DNA from: Coenobita brevimanus
Taxonomy: Eukaryota > Arthropoda > Malacostraca > Decapoda > Coenobitidae
DNA length: 64,000 bases
Reading direction: 5' to 3'
Assembly: GCA_032717465.1 (NCBI GenBank)
Contig: CM064713.1
Coordinates: 10,950,547 to 11,014,546 of the forward strand
In this document: positions 1 to 10,605 of the stretch, piece after piece
Position numbering within the stretch: position 1 is the stretch's first letter
Layout of the letters: each line of letters begins with the position of its first letter
Program-made: the position numbers and the translations under genes
The notes under the pieces: generated by a model
Databases searched by the model: none
Told to the model about the DNA's origin: nothing
The model's input: the letters and a program-made list of their open reading frames with translations, nothing else

Positions 1-2
1 AA

Positions 3-233
3 GAACTCCTTGCACTCATACTTGCCCTTCAACACTTCTCTGTGTATGTTGGTCCAGGGTCAGGTGATGTTGTAGTGTACACTGATCACCACCTTCTGAA
101 ATTTTTGTCCCGATTTAAGGCCAAAAATCTTAGACTGACTCACTGGGCCCTATTTTTGCAAGCATACTCCCTTGATGTAAGACATGTAAAAGGTGTTAGT
201 AATGTTTTGGCAGATTACCTGTCCAGAACTTGA
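3..233 (+). pseudogene. Ty3/gypsy pol, C-terminal RNase H fragment (Gmr1-like)
   Basis: The frame is open from the window edge (base 3) to a TGA at 231-233. It encodes the end of an RNase H domain: an ELLALILALQHF helix, the YTDHHLLKFLSRFKAKN segment, and the closing HVKGVSNVLADYLSRT motif. RNase H degrades the RNA strand during reverse transcription. The fragment closely resembles the RNase H end at 30476-31033 on the other strand. The frame stops directly after RNase H and is followed by a polypurine tract and an LTR. No integrase follows, as expected for the integrase-first (Gmr1-type) pol order. The rest of the element lies to the left of the window, so the reading frame upstream cannot be judged. 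Confidence 0.85.
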
Positions 234-247
234 TTGTACAGTATCCA

Positions 248-270
248 GAAATTTCCCCTTGGGAAATTTC
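248..270. other. Perfect inverted repeat just before the polypurine tract
   Basis: Ten-base arms (GAAATTTCCC / GGGAAATTTC) enclose a 3-base CTT loop. It lies between the pol stop codon and the polypurine tract. A related, weaker inverted repeat occupies the equivalent place in the second Gmr1-like element (30433-30453). It may act in the RNA; its role is unknown. Confidence 0.7.
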
Positions 271-276
271 TTCGCT

Positions 277-288
277 AAGGAAGGGAGG
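277..288 (+). promoter_or_regulatory. Polypurine tract
   Basis: AAGGAAGGGAGG lies directly against the TG that starts the LTR. This is the standard position of the primer for plus-strand DNA synthesis in LTR retrotransposons. Confidence 0.75.
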
Positions 289-1814
<1,526 letters not shown>

Positions 1815-1826
1815 GATATATATATA

Positions 1827-1920
<94 letters not shown>
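1815..1920. repeat. (AT)n microsatellite
   Basis: About 100 bp of AT, interrupted once by ACTGT near 1826. The following 1921-2164 shows nothing recognisable. Confidence 0.97.
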
Positions 1921-1922
<2 letters not shown>

Positions 1923-2164
1923 TTGTAACCTCTTGATTATGACATCGTCTTGTAAAACGTTCATCCACCTACTTACGACGATTTGTTAATCATAGTGATC
2001 AGCAAGTTAAATGCGGGAATAACTGATTTATATCTAATCTCTGCAGGTCGAAGAATCTTTCAAAAGCTGAAAACAAACGAATAAATAATAGAATAGTAAA
2101 TAAAGACGTCTATGGAATGAAAAGGAAAACACATTTTTTCTACCTCTAACTACATTTCCTCCCA

Positions 2165-2264
2165 TCATTGGAGGTTGTCACTAACTTCCTTCCCTTTCCC
2201 ACTTCTTGCTACTTTTTTTTTTCTTGTATCCCTCTCCGCCTCGTACTGCCCATGTGTTGAGTTT

Positions 2265-2305
<41 letters not shown>

Positions 2306-3015
2306 TAATACAGCACTTCCTACAGCTATTCAGTGTGTTCTGACTACTTTTAAATTTATTGTAATTTTCGTCCATTCTGTTGTTCTGCACTACTTCTTAG
2401 GTCTCCGTCCCCCCCCCCCTTCTCTTCTTCCCTGTAGGCTATCTGTTTCTCCTTACATTCTTCTCAACTTCTCCGTCTCTTTTCCTTCCTCTTCCCTCCT
2501 TTCTCCCCACACATCATTTTTCCCCTCTTTCTCCTTTTCCTTTTTTGCTCTCTCTCTCTCTCTCTCATTTATTTTCCTTCTTCCCCTGTATTAATCTTCT
2601 GTCATTTTCTCTGTTCAGCACTGTTGCCTCACTCCTTTTCACCCCTTTGTCACTTGTTCTTCTGCCCTAACTTTCCTCCTCCTACTTTCTTCTTCCCTCC
2701 TGTTTTCAACTGTATCCCCATCCTTCCCTTTCCTCTCTCTCCTCTCATCGTCACTCTTAGTGATAGTATTTTTTTTTAATGCCTGCTCTTTACTTCCCAC
2801 TGGTGCCTTCCTCTGCTCTAACATTTTTCTTTATTGCGTCATTTTTCATCCTCTCTTCACCTTTCTCTTTCCCCTATTCGGTATTGTACTTGATATTCAC
2901 TTTTCTTTCCTTAACCTTTTTCCTTTCTCCCCTTTCTAGCCTGCCTCCTTTTGGTTATCTTTTTATTTTCTTTCACATTGTCTTCGCTTCTCTCTTTCGT
3001 TTTTTTCCCCATTCT
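2165..3015. repeat. Pyrimidine-rich low-complexity tract
   Basis: Roughly 850 bp of T/C-rich DNA with a pure (CT)n block at 2271-2302 and a C run at 2411-2420. Open frames here are a by-product of composition. Bases 3016-3239 hold a short GGCGGCGGCGCC/GGA-rich patch (3050-3090) and otherwise nothing recognisable. Confidence 0.85.
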
Positions 3016-3239
3016 GCTTAGTGGCCAACGCACGGCGTAGTTCCAGGCAGCATCGGCGGCGGCGCCGACGGAGGAGGAGGAGAGGGAGGTCAGAGCTTCG
3101 AACCAAAAGTGTTGCCTAGCTGCCATTACAGAACAGGATTTTAGAGCACATAATGGCATTGTTATGATATTCTTTTAGGAGTATGATACGAAAATTATAA
3201 TATCTGCTGTGAACCCACAGATATCACAGAGTTTATCAT

Positions 3240-3277
3240 CGCCCGCCTTTACCAAGGCAGAGCGATAATGTTTTTGC

Positions 3278-3345
<68 letters not shown>

Positions 3346-4016
3346 CCATTATATCTTATGAACGGCTTGAGCTATCAACATGAAACCTTCAGGGTACCAT
3401 GATATGGTGAAAATCTTGTTCGAGTTCGAAAATGGGGACTCGGGGTCAAGGCCAAGGTCACCAAAATGGCTGCCAAACGTCAGCTAGTTTTTGTCTCCCT
3501 CATTCAGCACCGTTTTATCTCATGAATGGATTGAGGTATCAACATGAAACCTTCGGGGTATCAAGATATGGCCAAAACTTTGGACAAGTTCGAAAACGGG
3601 CAGTCGGGGTCAAGGTCAGGGTCACGAAAATGGTTGCCGAAGGTCAACTAGTGTTTATCGTCGGACTTTTGCACCGTTTTATCCCACGAACGGCTTGATC
3701 TATCAACTTAAAACCTTCAGGGTATCAAGATATGGCCACAATCCTCCGGGCCCCCTCCCCCCGAGGGTGGCGCCCCCCTGCCCCCCCAGAGAGGGGCGCC
3801 GCCCCCCGGCCACCCCGGGGGAGGGCCCATCCCCTGGCCCCCTCCCGGAGGGGCCCCTCCCCCCTGCCCCCCAGAGGGAGAAGCCGCCTCCCAGATCCCC
3901 CGGGGGGAGGGGGGCGCCACCCTTTGGCCCCCCATGAGGGGGCCGAGCTTGCACCTTGGCCAACAGCATATTCTGGCGGGCAGTTAGCATTCGGCTTCTG
4001 AATGCTTTTCTTTCAT
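3240..4016 (+). mobile_element. 164-bp tandem-repeat element with (TG)n head and terminal hairpin, copy 1
   Basis: Layout: a short head with ATCGCCCGCC (3240-3280), a (TG)n tract (3281-3342), then tandem units. The anchor word GAACGGCTTGA or its variants recurs at about 3360, 3524 and 3688, a period of 164 bp. Each unit carries ATATGGCCAAAATCTTG-like and CAAGGTCA-like words. A GC-rich block follows (3744-3954), then a conserved end with a hairpin GCATTCGG-CTT-CTGAATGC at 3987-4005 and TTTCTTTCATT. The same order occurs reversed at 20499-21165, so the microsatellite, array and hairpin are parts of one element. Non-autonomous Helentron relatives (HINE, DINE-1, bivalve pearl elements) have this architecture; that classification is inference. 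Confidence 0.7.
3744..3954. other. GC-rich block interrupting the tandem-repeat element
   Basis: About 210 bp composed mostly of runs of C and G (GGGCCCCCTCCCC, CCCGGGGGAGGG and similar) in otherwise AT-leaning DNA. At this place copy 2 (20560-20580) runs straight from the ATATGGCCAAAATC word to TTGG, so the block is extra sequence in copy 1. Several self-complementary stretches could form strong secondary structure. No protein similarity is evident. Confidence 0.7.
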
Positions 4017-4044
4017 TTTCTGAAGAGTTGGGCTCAGCATATAA

Positions 4045-4125
4045 TATGTTTATATCTATCTATCTATCTATTTTCTATGTCTGTCTATCTGTCTGTTTAT
4101 CCACACATATTTATATACACCTCTA
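4045..4125. repeat. (TATC)n / (TGTC)n microsatellite
   Basis: Imperfect tetranucleotide run. The following 4126-4557 is T/C-rich low-complexity DNA with an A-rich interruption near 4192-4207. Confidence 0.9.
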
Positions 4126-4556
4126 TGCATGTTACCTATCCTTCTCTCAATTTCTTACTGACATTGTACTTTCTCAGTCGATTGTGCTTAAAAAAAAACA
4201 AAAAAAATCCTTCCTACTCCTCCCTCTTTTCACCCATTTCTTTCATGTATTTCATTCTTCGTTCTTCCATCCGTATCTATCCTCACGTCTCCTTTCCCTC
4301 ATCCTTCTTTTCCCTCGTTTCTTTCCACCTTTCACACATTCTTTGTTCCTTCCACCGTATCTCTCCCTCCCTGTCCTCTTCTCTTCACGTTTTGCCTCCA
4401 GATCTCCACTTCCATTCTATCCTTCCCCTCCTGTGTGTTCCTCCCCTCTCTTCCTCAGCCTCTTATCCACCATATTCTTTTTCCCCCTCCGAATATTTCC
4501 CACTTCCCAAAAGGCCCGTTCATGTGTGTTAACAGTGAGCTTGACCATAAGGGAAT

Positions 4557-4742
<186 letters not shown>

Positions 4743-4919
4743 GAAAAATCCTCGAACGAAAAAAAATGTATATGATGAAAAGAAGACAGGACAAAATAGT
4801 AAACAGAAAAGATAAAACACGAATGAGTACAAAGAGATCACTACACGAACGTTCACCAAATGACCTCCCGTGGCTTCTACCTTCGTTTGCTATCAAAATC
4901 GAATTATATACTCCATTCT

Positions 4920-5290
4920 CGCCTGACCTTCAACTATTCCTTGAAGTTAGGTCCAAATTAAATCTGAATTGTTCAAGTTGACATTGATCTTTGATTTTCC
5001 TCAAAATCTACTCACTTTATCATTACCTTACCCTTCGCCATGCCATAAATTTTGGTGTAAATCTGGTAAAAAAAATGCTGCAGTTGAACTTCTCATTTGA
5101 CCTTAACCATTGATTTCTTGTTCTCAAAACATTATGCCAACCTTTCCACCCAAATCGGTAGAAATATATATCCGCTGTTATCTTATTCTGTTCACACACA
5201 TATACATGGGTCGAACTGTAATCTAGCTCTTTGACCTTGACCATTGACTGTTTGTTCTCCAAATCGAACCACTTCTTTGTTGCATTACCC
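4920..5290. repeat. Degenerate tandem units with TTGACC...TTGTTCTC words
   Basis: Three diverged units share a TTTGACCTTGACCATTGA...TTGTTCTC core near 4975, 5090 and 5228, spaced roughly 115-135 bp. No flanking boundary is clear. Confidence 0.45.
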
Positions 5291-5342
5291 TGGACCTTTC
5301 CGACAACATAGTTTTAAAGCAAGCGAGAACTGTTTATTGGCA

Positions 5343-5424
5343 AGCTCCATGCTCCCCTCATTGTTAGTCGCGTTTTCTTCAGGGCAGCTCCATGCTGCCC
5401 TTATTATTAGCTGCGTTTTCTTCC
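5343..5424. repeat. 43-bp tandem duplication
   Basis: AGCTCCATGCT...GCGTTTTCTTC occurs twice, starting at 5343 and 5386, with a few mismatches. A T-run follows at 5453-5490. Confidence 0.8.
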
Positions 5425-5574
5425 TTTCTCTCTTGTTTAATTCTCACAGGCACTTTTTTTTTTTTTCTTTATTTTTCTTTTTTTTTTTTTAAGGAGCCAA
5501 GGTGAAGTAAGGTAGAGCAGCCCCGGACTCTAATTAAGGTGTCTGGAGTTCGACCCAAGAAGAAGCAAAGGGTT

Positions 5575-6690
5575 CCTTTTAGTGTATGCTGCCCTCATGG
5601 ACTTGGAGAAAGCTTATGACAGAATAGATAGGCAAGGTATGTGGAAGGTATTAAGAATATATGGAGTGGAGGGGAAATTGTTGAGTACTGTGAAGAGTAT
5701 GTACGAAGGAGCTAGGGCTACGGTGCGAGTGGATGATGAGCTGAGTGAGTTCTTTGATCTCAATGTGGGACTGAAACAGGGTTGTGTGATGTCTCCATGG
5801 CTGTTTAATATATACATGGATGGGGTTGTAAAGGAGGTGCAAGGTAGGGCAGTGGATGTGGGGTTGGCTCTAATGAATGCGGGTGAGATTTGGAAGATTC
5901 TGATGTTGCTGTTTGCTGATGATATAGTATTGTTGAGTGAAGATGAATGGGAGTTGCAAGGTTTGCTGAATGAATTTGGAACAGTGTGTAGGAGGAGGAG
6001 GCTGAAAGTTAATGTAAACAAAAGTAAAGTTATGGTGTTTGAGAGGAATGAAGTCACAGAATGTACAGTGAGGTTGGATGGTGAGGATATGGAGAATGTG
6101 AGTGCATGCAAGTACTTGGGTAGTGTGATGAGTAAGGATGGAACTTTGGGGGATGAAGTACGTGAAAGGGTACAGCAGGGAAGGAAGGTTGTTGGTTCAC
6201 TGAAAGCAGTGATGAGAAATAGGGAGGTGAGTATGGAAGTTAAGAAGTCACTGCATGATAGTATTGTGATCCCTACCCTGACGTATGGAAGCGAGGCGTG
6301 GACCTTGCAAGAGGGGAACAAGTCAAGAGTGAGAGCAGTGGAAATGAGTTACTTGAAAGGAGCATGTGGAATGACATGGAGGGACAGGTTGACGAATGAA
6401 GAAGTGAAGGAACGTTGTGGGTGGATGTGGATGTGGTTGAGAAGATCAGGAGAAATGCACTGAGGTGGTTTGGACATGTGGAGAGAATGGAGAATGAAAG
6501 ACTAAGAGGGTGTATGTAGGTGAGGTGGAGGGAGGGAGAGGGAGGGGTAGGCCGAGGATGAGGTGGAGGGATGGAGTTGAGGGAGGGGGGGTGAGTTGGA
6601 GAGAGGTTAGTCAAATGGTGGGTGATAGAGCGACTTGGAGGCGTTTTGTCTGCGGCCACCCTTTGCGAGATTAGGGCGTCTGGCTATAGA
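5575..6690 (+). pseudogene. LINE family A, copy 1: reverse transcriptase domain, 5'-truncated
   Basis: The frame 5582-6463 encodes an RT palm: MDLEKAYDRIDR (motif A), a GLKQGCVMSPWLFNIYMDG turn, catalytic FADDIVLLSE, NVNKSKVM, CKYLGSVMS and YGSEAWTL. This is the RTE-like group of endonuclease-RT LINEs common in arthropods. The endonuclease half is absent (5' truncation near 5575). A one-base shift near 6418 moves the conserved C-terminal ALRWFGHVERM block into another frame, and a second indel lies near 6502. The 3' end reads TCTGGCTATAGACAGATAG, a decayed (GATA) tail. Copy 2 at 12893-13835 and the 3'-end fragment at 23863-23957 belong to the same family. This copy is dead. Confidence 0.9.
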
Positions 6691-6778
6691 CAGATAGACT
6701 TCTACTCTTCAGAATTAAGCAATTCCGGCCAAACTTGGACACAATGACAACCTATGACCTATACTCAGTTTTCGTTCT

Positions 6779-7007
6779 TTTTTTTTCTTTTTTTCTCTTA
6801 TCTAGGTAAAGATGCACTTGACAGGTTGATCATGATTAGCTGAATGCAGCATGTCTAATAACATCGTTGCATTTCAAATAATTACCGGTAATGTGAATCG
6901 AAACATAGTAATCTGAAATACAATGATGTTATTCGGACATGGAGCATTCAGCCAATCATCAACAACCTGTCAAGTGCATTGTCGCCTTGATTAAAAAAAA
7001 AAAAAAA
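6779..7007. mobile_element. Fold-back element with ~85-bp arms and T/A-run ends
   Basis: Left arm 6793-6880 and right arm 6905-6995 are inverted copies. Both contain ATGCACTTGACAGGTTG, GCTGAATGC and AATAACATC in mirrored order. The left arm is preceded by a T-rich run and the right arm is followed by an A-run. A short central segment holds the palindrome ATTACCGGTAAT (6880-6891). It could be a fold-back MITE or an inverted duplication. A transcript would form a long imperfect hairpin. No target-site duplication is apparent. Confidence 0.75.
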
Positions 7008-7033
7008 TGAATAGTTGTGTCCACAGGGTTTTT

Positions 7034-7064
7034 GTTGCTAGGCAACTACTCGTTGCCTAGCAAC
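7034..7064. promoter_or_regulatory. Inverted pair of X-box (RFX-type) motifs
   Basis: GTTGCTAGGCAAC (7034-7046) and its exact reverse complement GTTGCCTAGCAAC (7052-7064) are separated by TACTC. Each fits the RFX X-box pattern of two half-sites around a short spacer. It may equally be only a stable hairpin of repetitive origin. Confidence 0.5.
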
Positions 7065-7299
7065 AGCCAAGAACCTGCCTTTTTCGTACTTTTCACGTTT
7101 TTAGCTGTAGAAGTATTACTAATGAACGTAGAAAGCTCTGACTTCTTTAGGCATAATCATGAAGCCATTCGCTGTCGGAAGTGTGCCATCCATTTTTCCC
7201 CTCTCTCATCAAGTTTTTGAGTGGCAACCCTGAGGAGATTAGCCTCAGTGTCCCTTGCAACCAGTACTGGTTTTCAAAAATGTCCCTCTACTTCCTCAG

Positions 7300-8030
7300 T
7301 GGCTCAATGGAATTGAATGAAAGTTTGCATGCTTATAGACATTGACTAGTATTACAACTTTCTATTAAACACCTATCTGCTACATTGGCCAGGCCAGAGG
7401 TCAAATGTCATCAAAAGCGTAGATGGTGACAATTGCCACAATCACGACTATGCTCGTGCGAAATGCTAAGGCTCCAATGATTGTAGCCAGGGCCATGATT
7501 CTTGGGTGGAATGTTGCACTGGAGTACCCCCATATCAAAAGGACCTTTAGTGTCGAAACTCACTTCCAGTCGCTGGCAGCGCCACCTAGAAGTTGTTTCT
7601 CTGGTGGGCCATTCCGAGAATTTCAAGTTCCCTAGCTCCACAGTGGGCAATTGGAATTGTATGGAACTTTGCATGCTCATAGACGTTAATGAGTACTTCA
7701 TATGTGCTTCGTACATGCATGACCTATATCTGCCAGGTCAGAGGTCAAAGGTCATCAAGAGCAGAACATATGAAAACTGAGAAAATCACGACTATGCTTG
7801 CGTGAACTGCTACGGCTCCGAAGATTATTAAGCCAAAAGCTTGATTCATGGGTGGAATGTTGCACTGGAGTACCTCCATAAAGGAATGAGTTTAAGCGTC
7901 GAAACTCACTTTCGGTTGCTGGCAGCACCACCTATAATTTGTACCTCACGTGGGCCAAAGTTTGAGCCACTTAGAACTGGCCATCGCCACCTACCGGATT
8001 GTTATGACATTTCTGGGTCAGATATTGACA
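7300..8030. repeat. 347-bp tandem repeat, about two units
   Basis: GGGTGGAATGTTGCACTGGAGTAC occurs at about 7504 and 7851, and GTCAAA-GTCATCAA at 7398 and 7745; both pairs are 347 bp apart. Other shared words are AATCACGACTATGCT and GCTGGCAGC-CCACCT. The array ends into the ~320-bp direct repeat that begins near 8017. Confidence 0.8.
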
Positions 8031-8157
8031 TAGTCCTGTGCCCCTGACCTTTTACTTATTAAAAAAAAAAAAAAAAAATAGATTGACCCTTTGGCTCCCC
8101 TTCTCTCCCTCCACCTAGTTTGGTTAGAATCAGATGAAAACTAACTGAGGTATTTTG

Positions 8158-8249
<92 letters not shown>

Positions 8250-8350
8250 TCAAGTAAACCATAACTGCTCTCTCTTGGTAAACATGGAATTAATGAGGAA
8301 TAAGAAACACTATCTATCTATATACCTAGGCCACTTCCCGCAAGCAAAGG
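8017..8350. repeat. Direct repeat R1 (~320 bp), left of the PIN-like gene
   Basis: Order: GGGTCAGATATTGACATAGTCCTGTGCCC, an A-run (8059-8077), a unique stretch with CACCTAGTTTGGTTAGAATCAGATG, a (CA)n tract (8159-8246), a CTTGTCAAGTAAACCATAACT stretch, a short (TATC)n, and the reversed 3' end of LINE family B (CCTAGGCC...GGGAGG). The same order occurs in the same orientation at 10226-10545. The region 8351-9037 shows nothing recognisable. Confidence 0.8.
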
Positions 8351-9037
8351 GAGGTATAGTCCTGGAGCCAAGGGGTGTTTGCATGCATGAGAGGGCCAGA
8401 AAATCACCCTCTTGATTTAGTTAGAGGATCCACTGGAACACCTTTTTAGTGAGGGTGGACATCCTGAAACCCGGCAATAAATGTGTTATTCAGGTTTTTC
8501 GTTGAATTTCATGAAACCCAAGTTGCTACAAAATTTAGGGGTAGGGGTAATGTAAATTGCTATAACTCGGCAATAAAATGCTCTACAGAGTCCTATTACC
8601 ACTCAAAATGAAGCTTCATGAATCCTCTATTCAATGAATACAAGTATAATATGATTAGACAATACTCAAGGTCACAAGATGTCAAAGTATGACGTAATAA
8701 GACGCAAGCTTAAAATTTCTGACCTATCAAAGAAAAACATCTATGAAAACAAGATGAATGGATTGAAAGTTTATTGCTTGGTATATTCTAGTGATGTACA
8801 CCTTATGCAAGTTTTTGAAATTGGTTGAAACAGATAATCATGTATTTTAACCCCTTGGGGTCCAATACAAAAATATGAAATTTGTGAAAGACCTACTAAT
8901 GGAAGATATGCATTAATGATACTACTAATGGTATTACTGGATCTGCAAATATGATCTCAAACCACTCTGTATCGGACATTGCAAGGCACTTGTACAAAGC
9001 AGATGTCACTTATCATCGGTGATATGGATGAATGACC

Positions 9038-9304
9038 CACTATAGTCGCGGCGCACGACTCTGAGGTTGTCATTATAATACCCTGGCAACTTGTCATTCA
9101 AAAGTGCGACCGATTTCGTATCATATTATGCAAGGATCAAAATATTAAGCACGAATGTATTATACACGAATAATATTATACACGAACATATTATACACAA
9201 ATCACATGCGTCTCATATAATACACGAAATCAGACGTACTTTTGAATGGTAGCCGCCAGGGCACGATAATAGCAACCTCATAGTCGCGCGCCGCGACTAT
9301 AGTG
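9038..9304 (-). mobile_element. TIR MITE (CTATAGTCGCGG family), copy 1
   Basis: The ends are perfect inverted copies (CACTATAGTCGCGGCGC...GCGCCGCGACTATAGTG) and the arms extend for about 90 bp with mismatches. The centre holds a minisatellite of ATTATACACGAA words (9145-9200). A second copy lies at 60050-60305 in the opposite orientation. The element is too short to encode a transposase. The target-site duplication cannot be fixed because the ends are themselves palindromic (CTATAG). Confidence 0.85.
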
Positions 9305-9369
9305 TGTGTGTGGGGGGGGGGAGTGAGTAATGTCTTTGGTGCTGCATTAGATCAGTGGCCTTGGTTTTT

Positions 9370-10205
9370 ACATCCCTTCACCTGACATTTGCAGTAAGGA
9401 CAGCATTTGATACCCAGTTGCCTGCAAGGACAGAATTTGCTAGAGCAGGAAGTACACATTTACGGGGCATTCGGATGTCATCCGGTAGCAAGACTTGAAT
9501 TTGGTCCGGTTGAAGCATGCCATCTTCTTCACCGAAACCAAAGTCTCTTGGATCCAGCTGAGGGTTGTCTAGGCAGTGCCGCTGTAGATATGTCCCAAAG
9601 AATGCCCTGAGGACATGACCCTTGACTGATCGGCTGGTGGGAGACAGTTCCAAAATGGTCTTTTTGCAGTGTTGGTAGAGGTAGTACCGCATTTCATCCA
9701 TCGTTCTCCATGACGTGCCTGACTTGTACACATTGACAAGGAACTCTTCCATCAAGTCAAAGTCAGTGCGATTCGGATCCTGCCTTCAGCGCAGCAGCCT
9801 TTGTACCGAATTTACTGGTAGAGTCACAGCCAGTGAGATGGTGCAGGGCAACTAAGACTTTGCAAGAGTCTGCTCCCAACCTGTCGCCTAGAACATGCAG
9901 GGGTATGTATTTAGTGGTATTGCCAACACCAGCTCGTATCCACATCTCTTGTAGGCCATGTGCCTTCAGAAGCGACGAGTAGTTTAGTGCCAAGATTACC
10001 ATATCAGTATCATTCGATATGATAACCACTCTCTTAGCCCCATTCTGAACAGCATGCAGAGCGTGTGGGATAATCCTGACGTCGGCATCTACAATCGTTG
10101 TATCTAGATCAGGTAACGGTGTCTCGATGCCATTCAAAATAGCCATGCATGGTTCCATTTCGGGAGGAAGTCCAGTCGAACTGACAACTGTATCTGTCGT
10201 CGGTC
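9370..10205 (-). pseudogene. Broken gene for a PIN-like protein with C-terminal Cys cluster
   Basis: Read on the minus strand, 10205-9763 encodes a segment with VDADVRIIPHALHA, the acidic motif ISNDTDMVIL, RAGVGNTTKYIPLH and HLTGCDSTSKFGTKAAALK. A second frame (9755-9378) continues with EEFLVNVYKSGTSWRTMDEM, PTSRSVKGHVLRAFFGTYLQ and LLPDDIRM. About position 9465 the frame shifts again; the alternative frame gives the Cys-rich run CTSCSSKFCPCRQLGIKCC, resembling a CXC-type metal cluster. I recall this architecture from a large, poorly characterised family in marine invertebrates. The NDTD acidic cluster is suggestive of a PIN/FEN-like nuclease fold; that function is inference. The N-terminus is cut at the start of repeat R2, and at least two frameshifts make this copy inactive. 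Confidence 0.65.
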
Positions 10206-10225
10206 TTGGCATGGCCAAGATATGT

Positions 10226-10369
10226 CAGATGGGTCAGATATTGGCATAGTCCTGTGCCCTTGACCTTTTACTTATTAAAAAGAAAAAAAAATTGATTGAC
10301 TCTTTGGCCCCCCGTCTCTCCCTCCACCTAATCTGGTTAAAATCAGATGAAAACTACCTGAGTTATTTT

Positions 10370-10424
<55 letters not shown>

Positions 10425-10605
10425 TGTCAAGTAAACCATAACTATTCTTTCTTGGTAAACATGGATTTAATGAGGAATAAGAAACACTATCTATCTACTG
10501 TATATACCTAGGCCGCTTCCCCCAAGCAAAGGGAGGTAGCTGAGACAGGACGGCACACTCCCAATTTACTCATCCATTCAGACACATTCATTCACATTCG
10601 TTCGC
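10226..10605 (-). repeat. Direct repeat R2, running into a LINE family B 3' end
   Basis: Matches R1 (8017-8350) in order and orientation: GGGTCAGATATTGGCATAGTCC, an A-run, the (CA)n tract 10374-10420, CTTGTCAAGTAAACCATAACT and (TATC)n. It then extends through about 110 bp of LINE B 3' end in reverse (10505-10605: CCTAGGCCGCTTCCCCCAAG...GGACGGCACACTCCC...). R1 keeps only the first ~30 bp of that LINE end. The broken PIN-like gene sits between R1 and R2. Confidence 0.75.

Noticed and set aside
3695..4001. Pro/Gly/Arg-rich open frames
   Set aside because: They come from the GC-rich block, which is open on both strands because of its composition.
5614..6321. 235-codon minus-strand frame
   Set aside because: Antisense of the LINE A RT; all recognisable motifs are on the plus strand.
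7300..8030. CRISPR-like array
   Set aside because: Only about two long units of 347 bp, no short repeat-spacer pattern; the whole window is eukaryotic.
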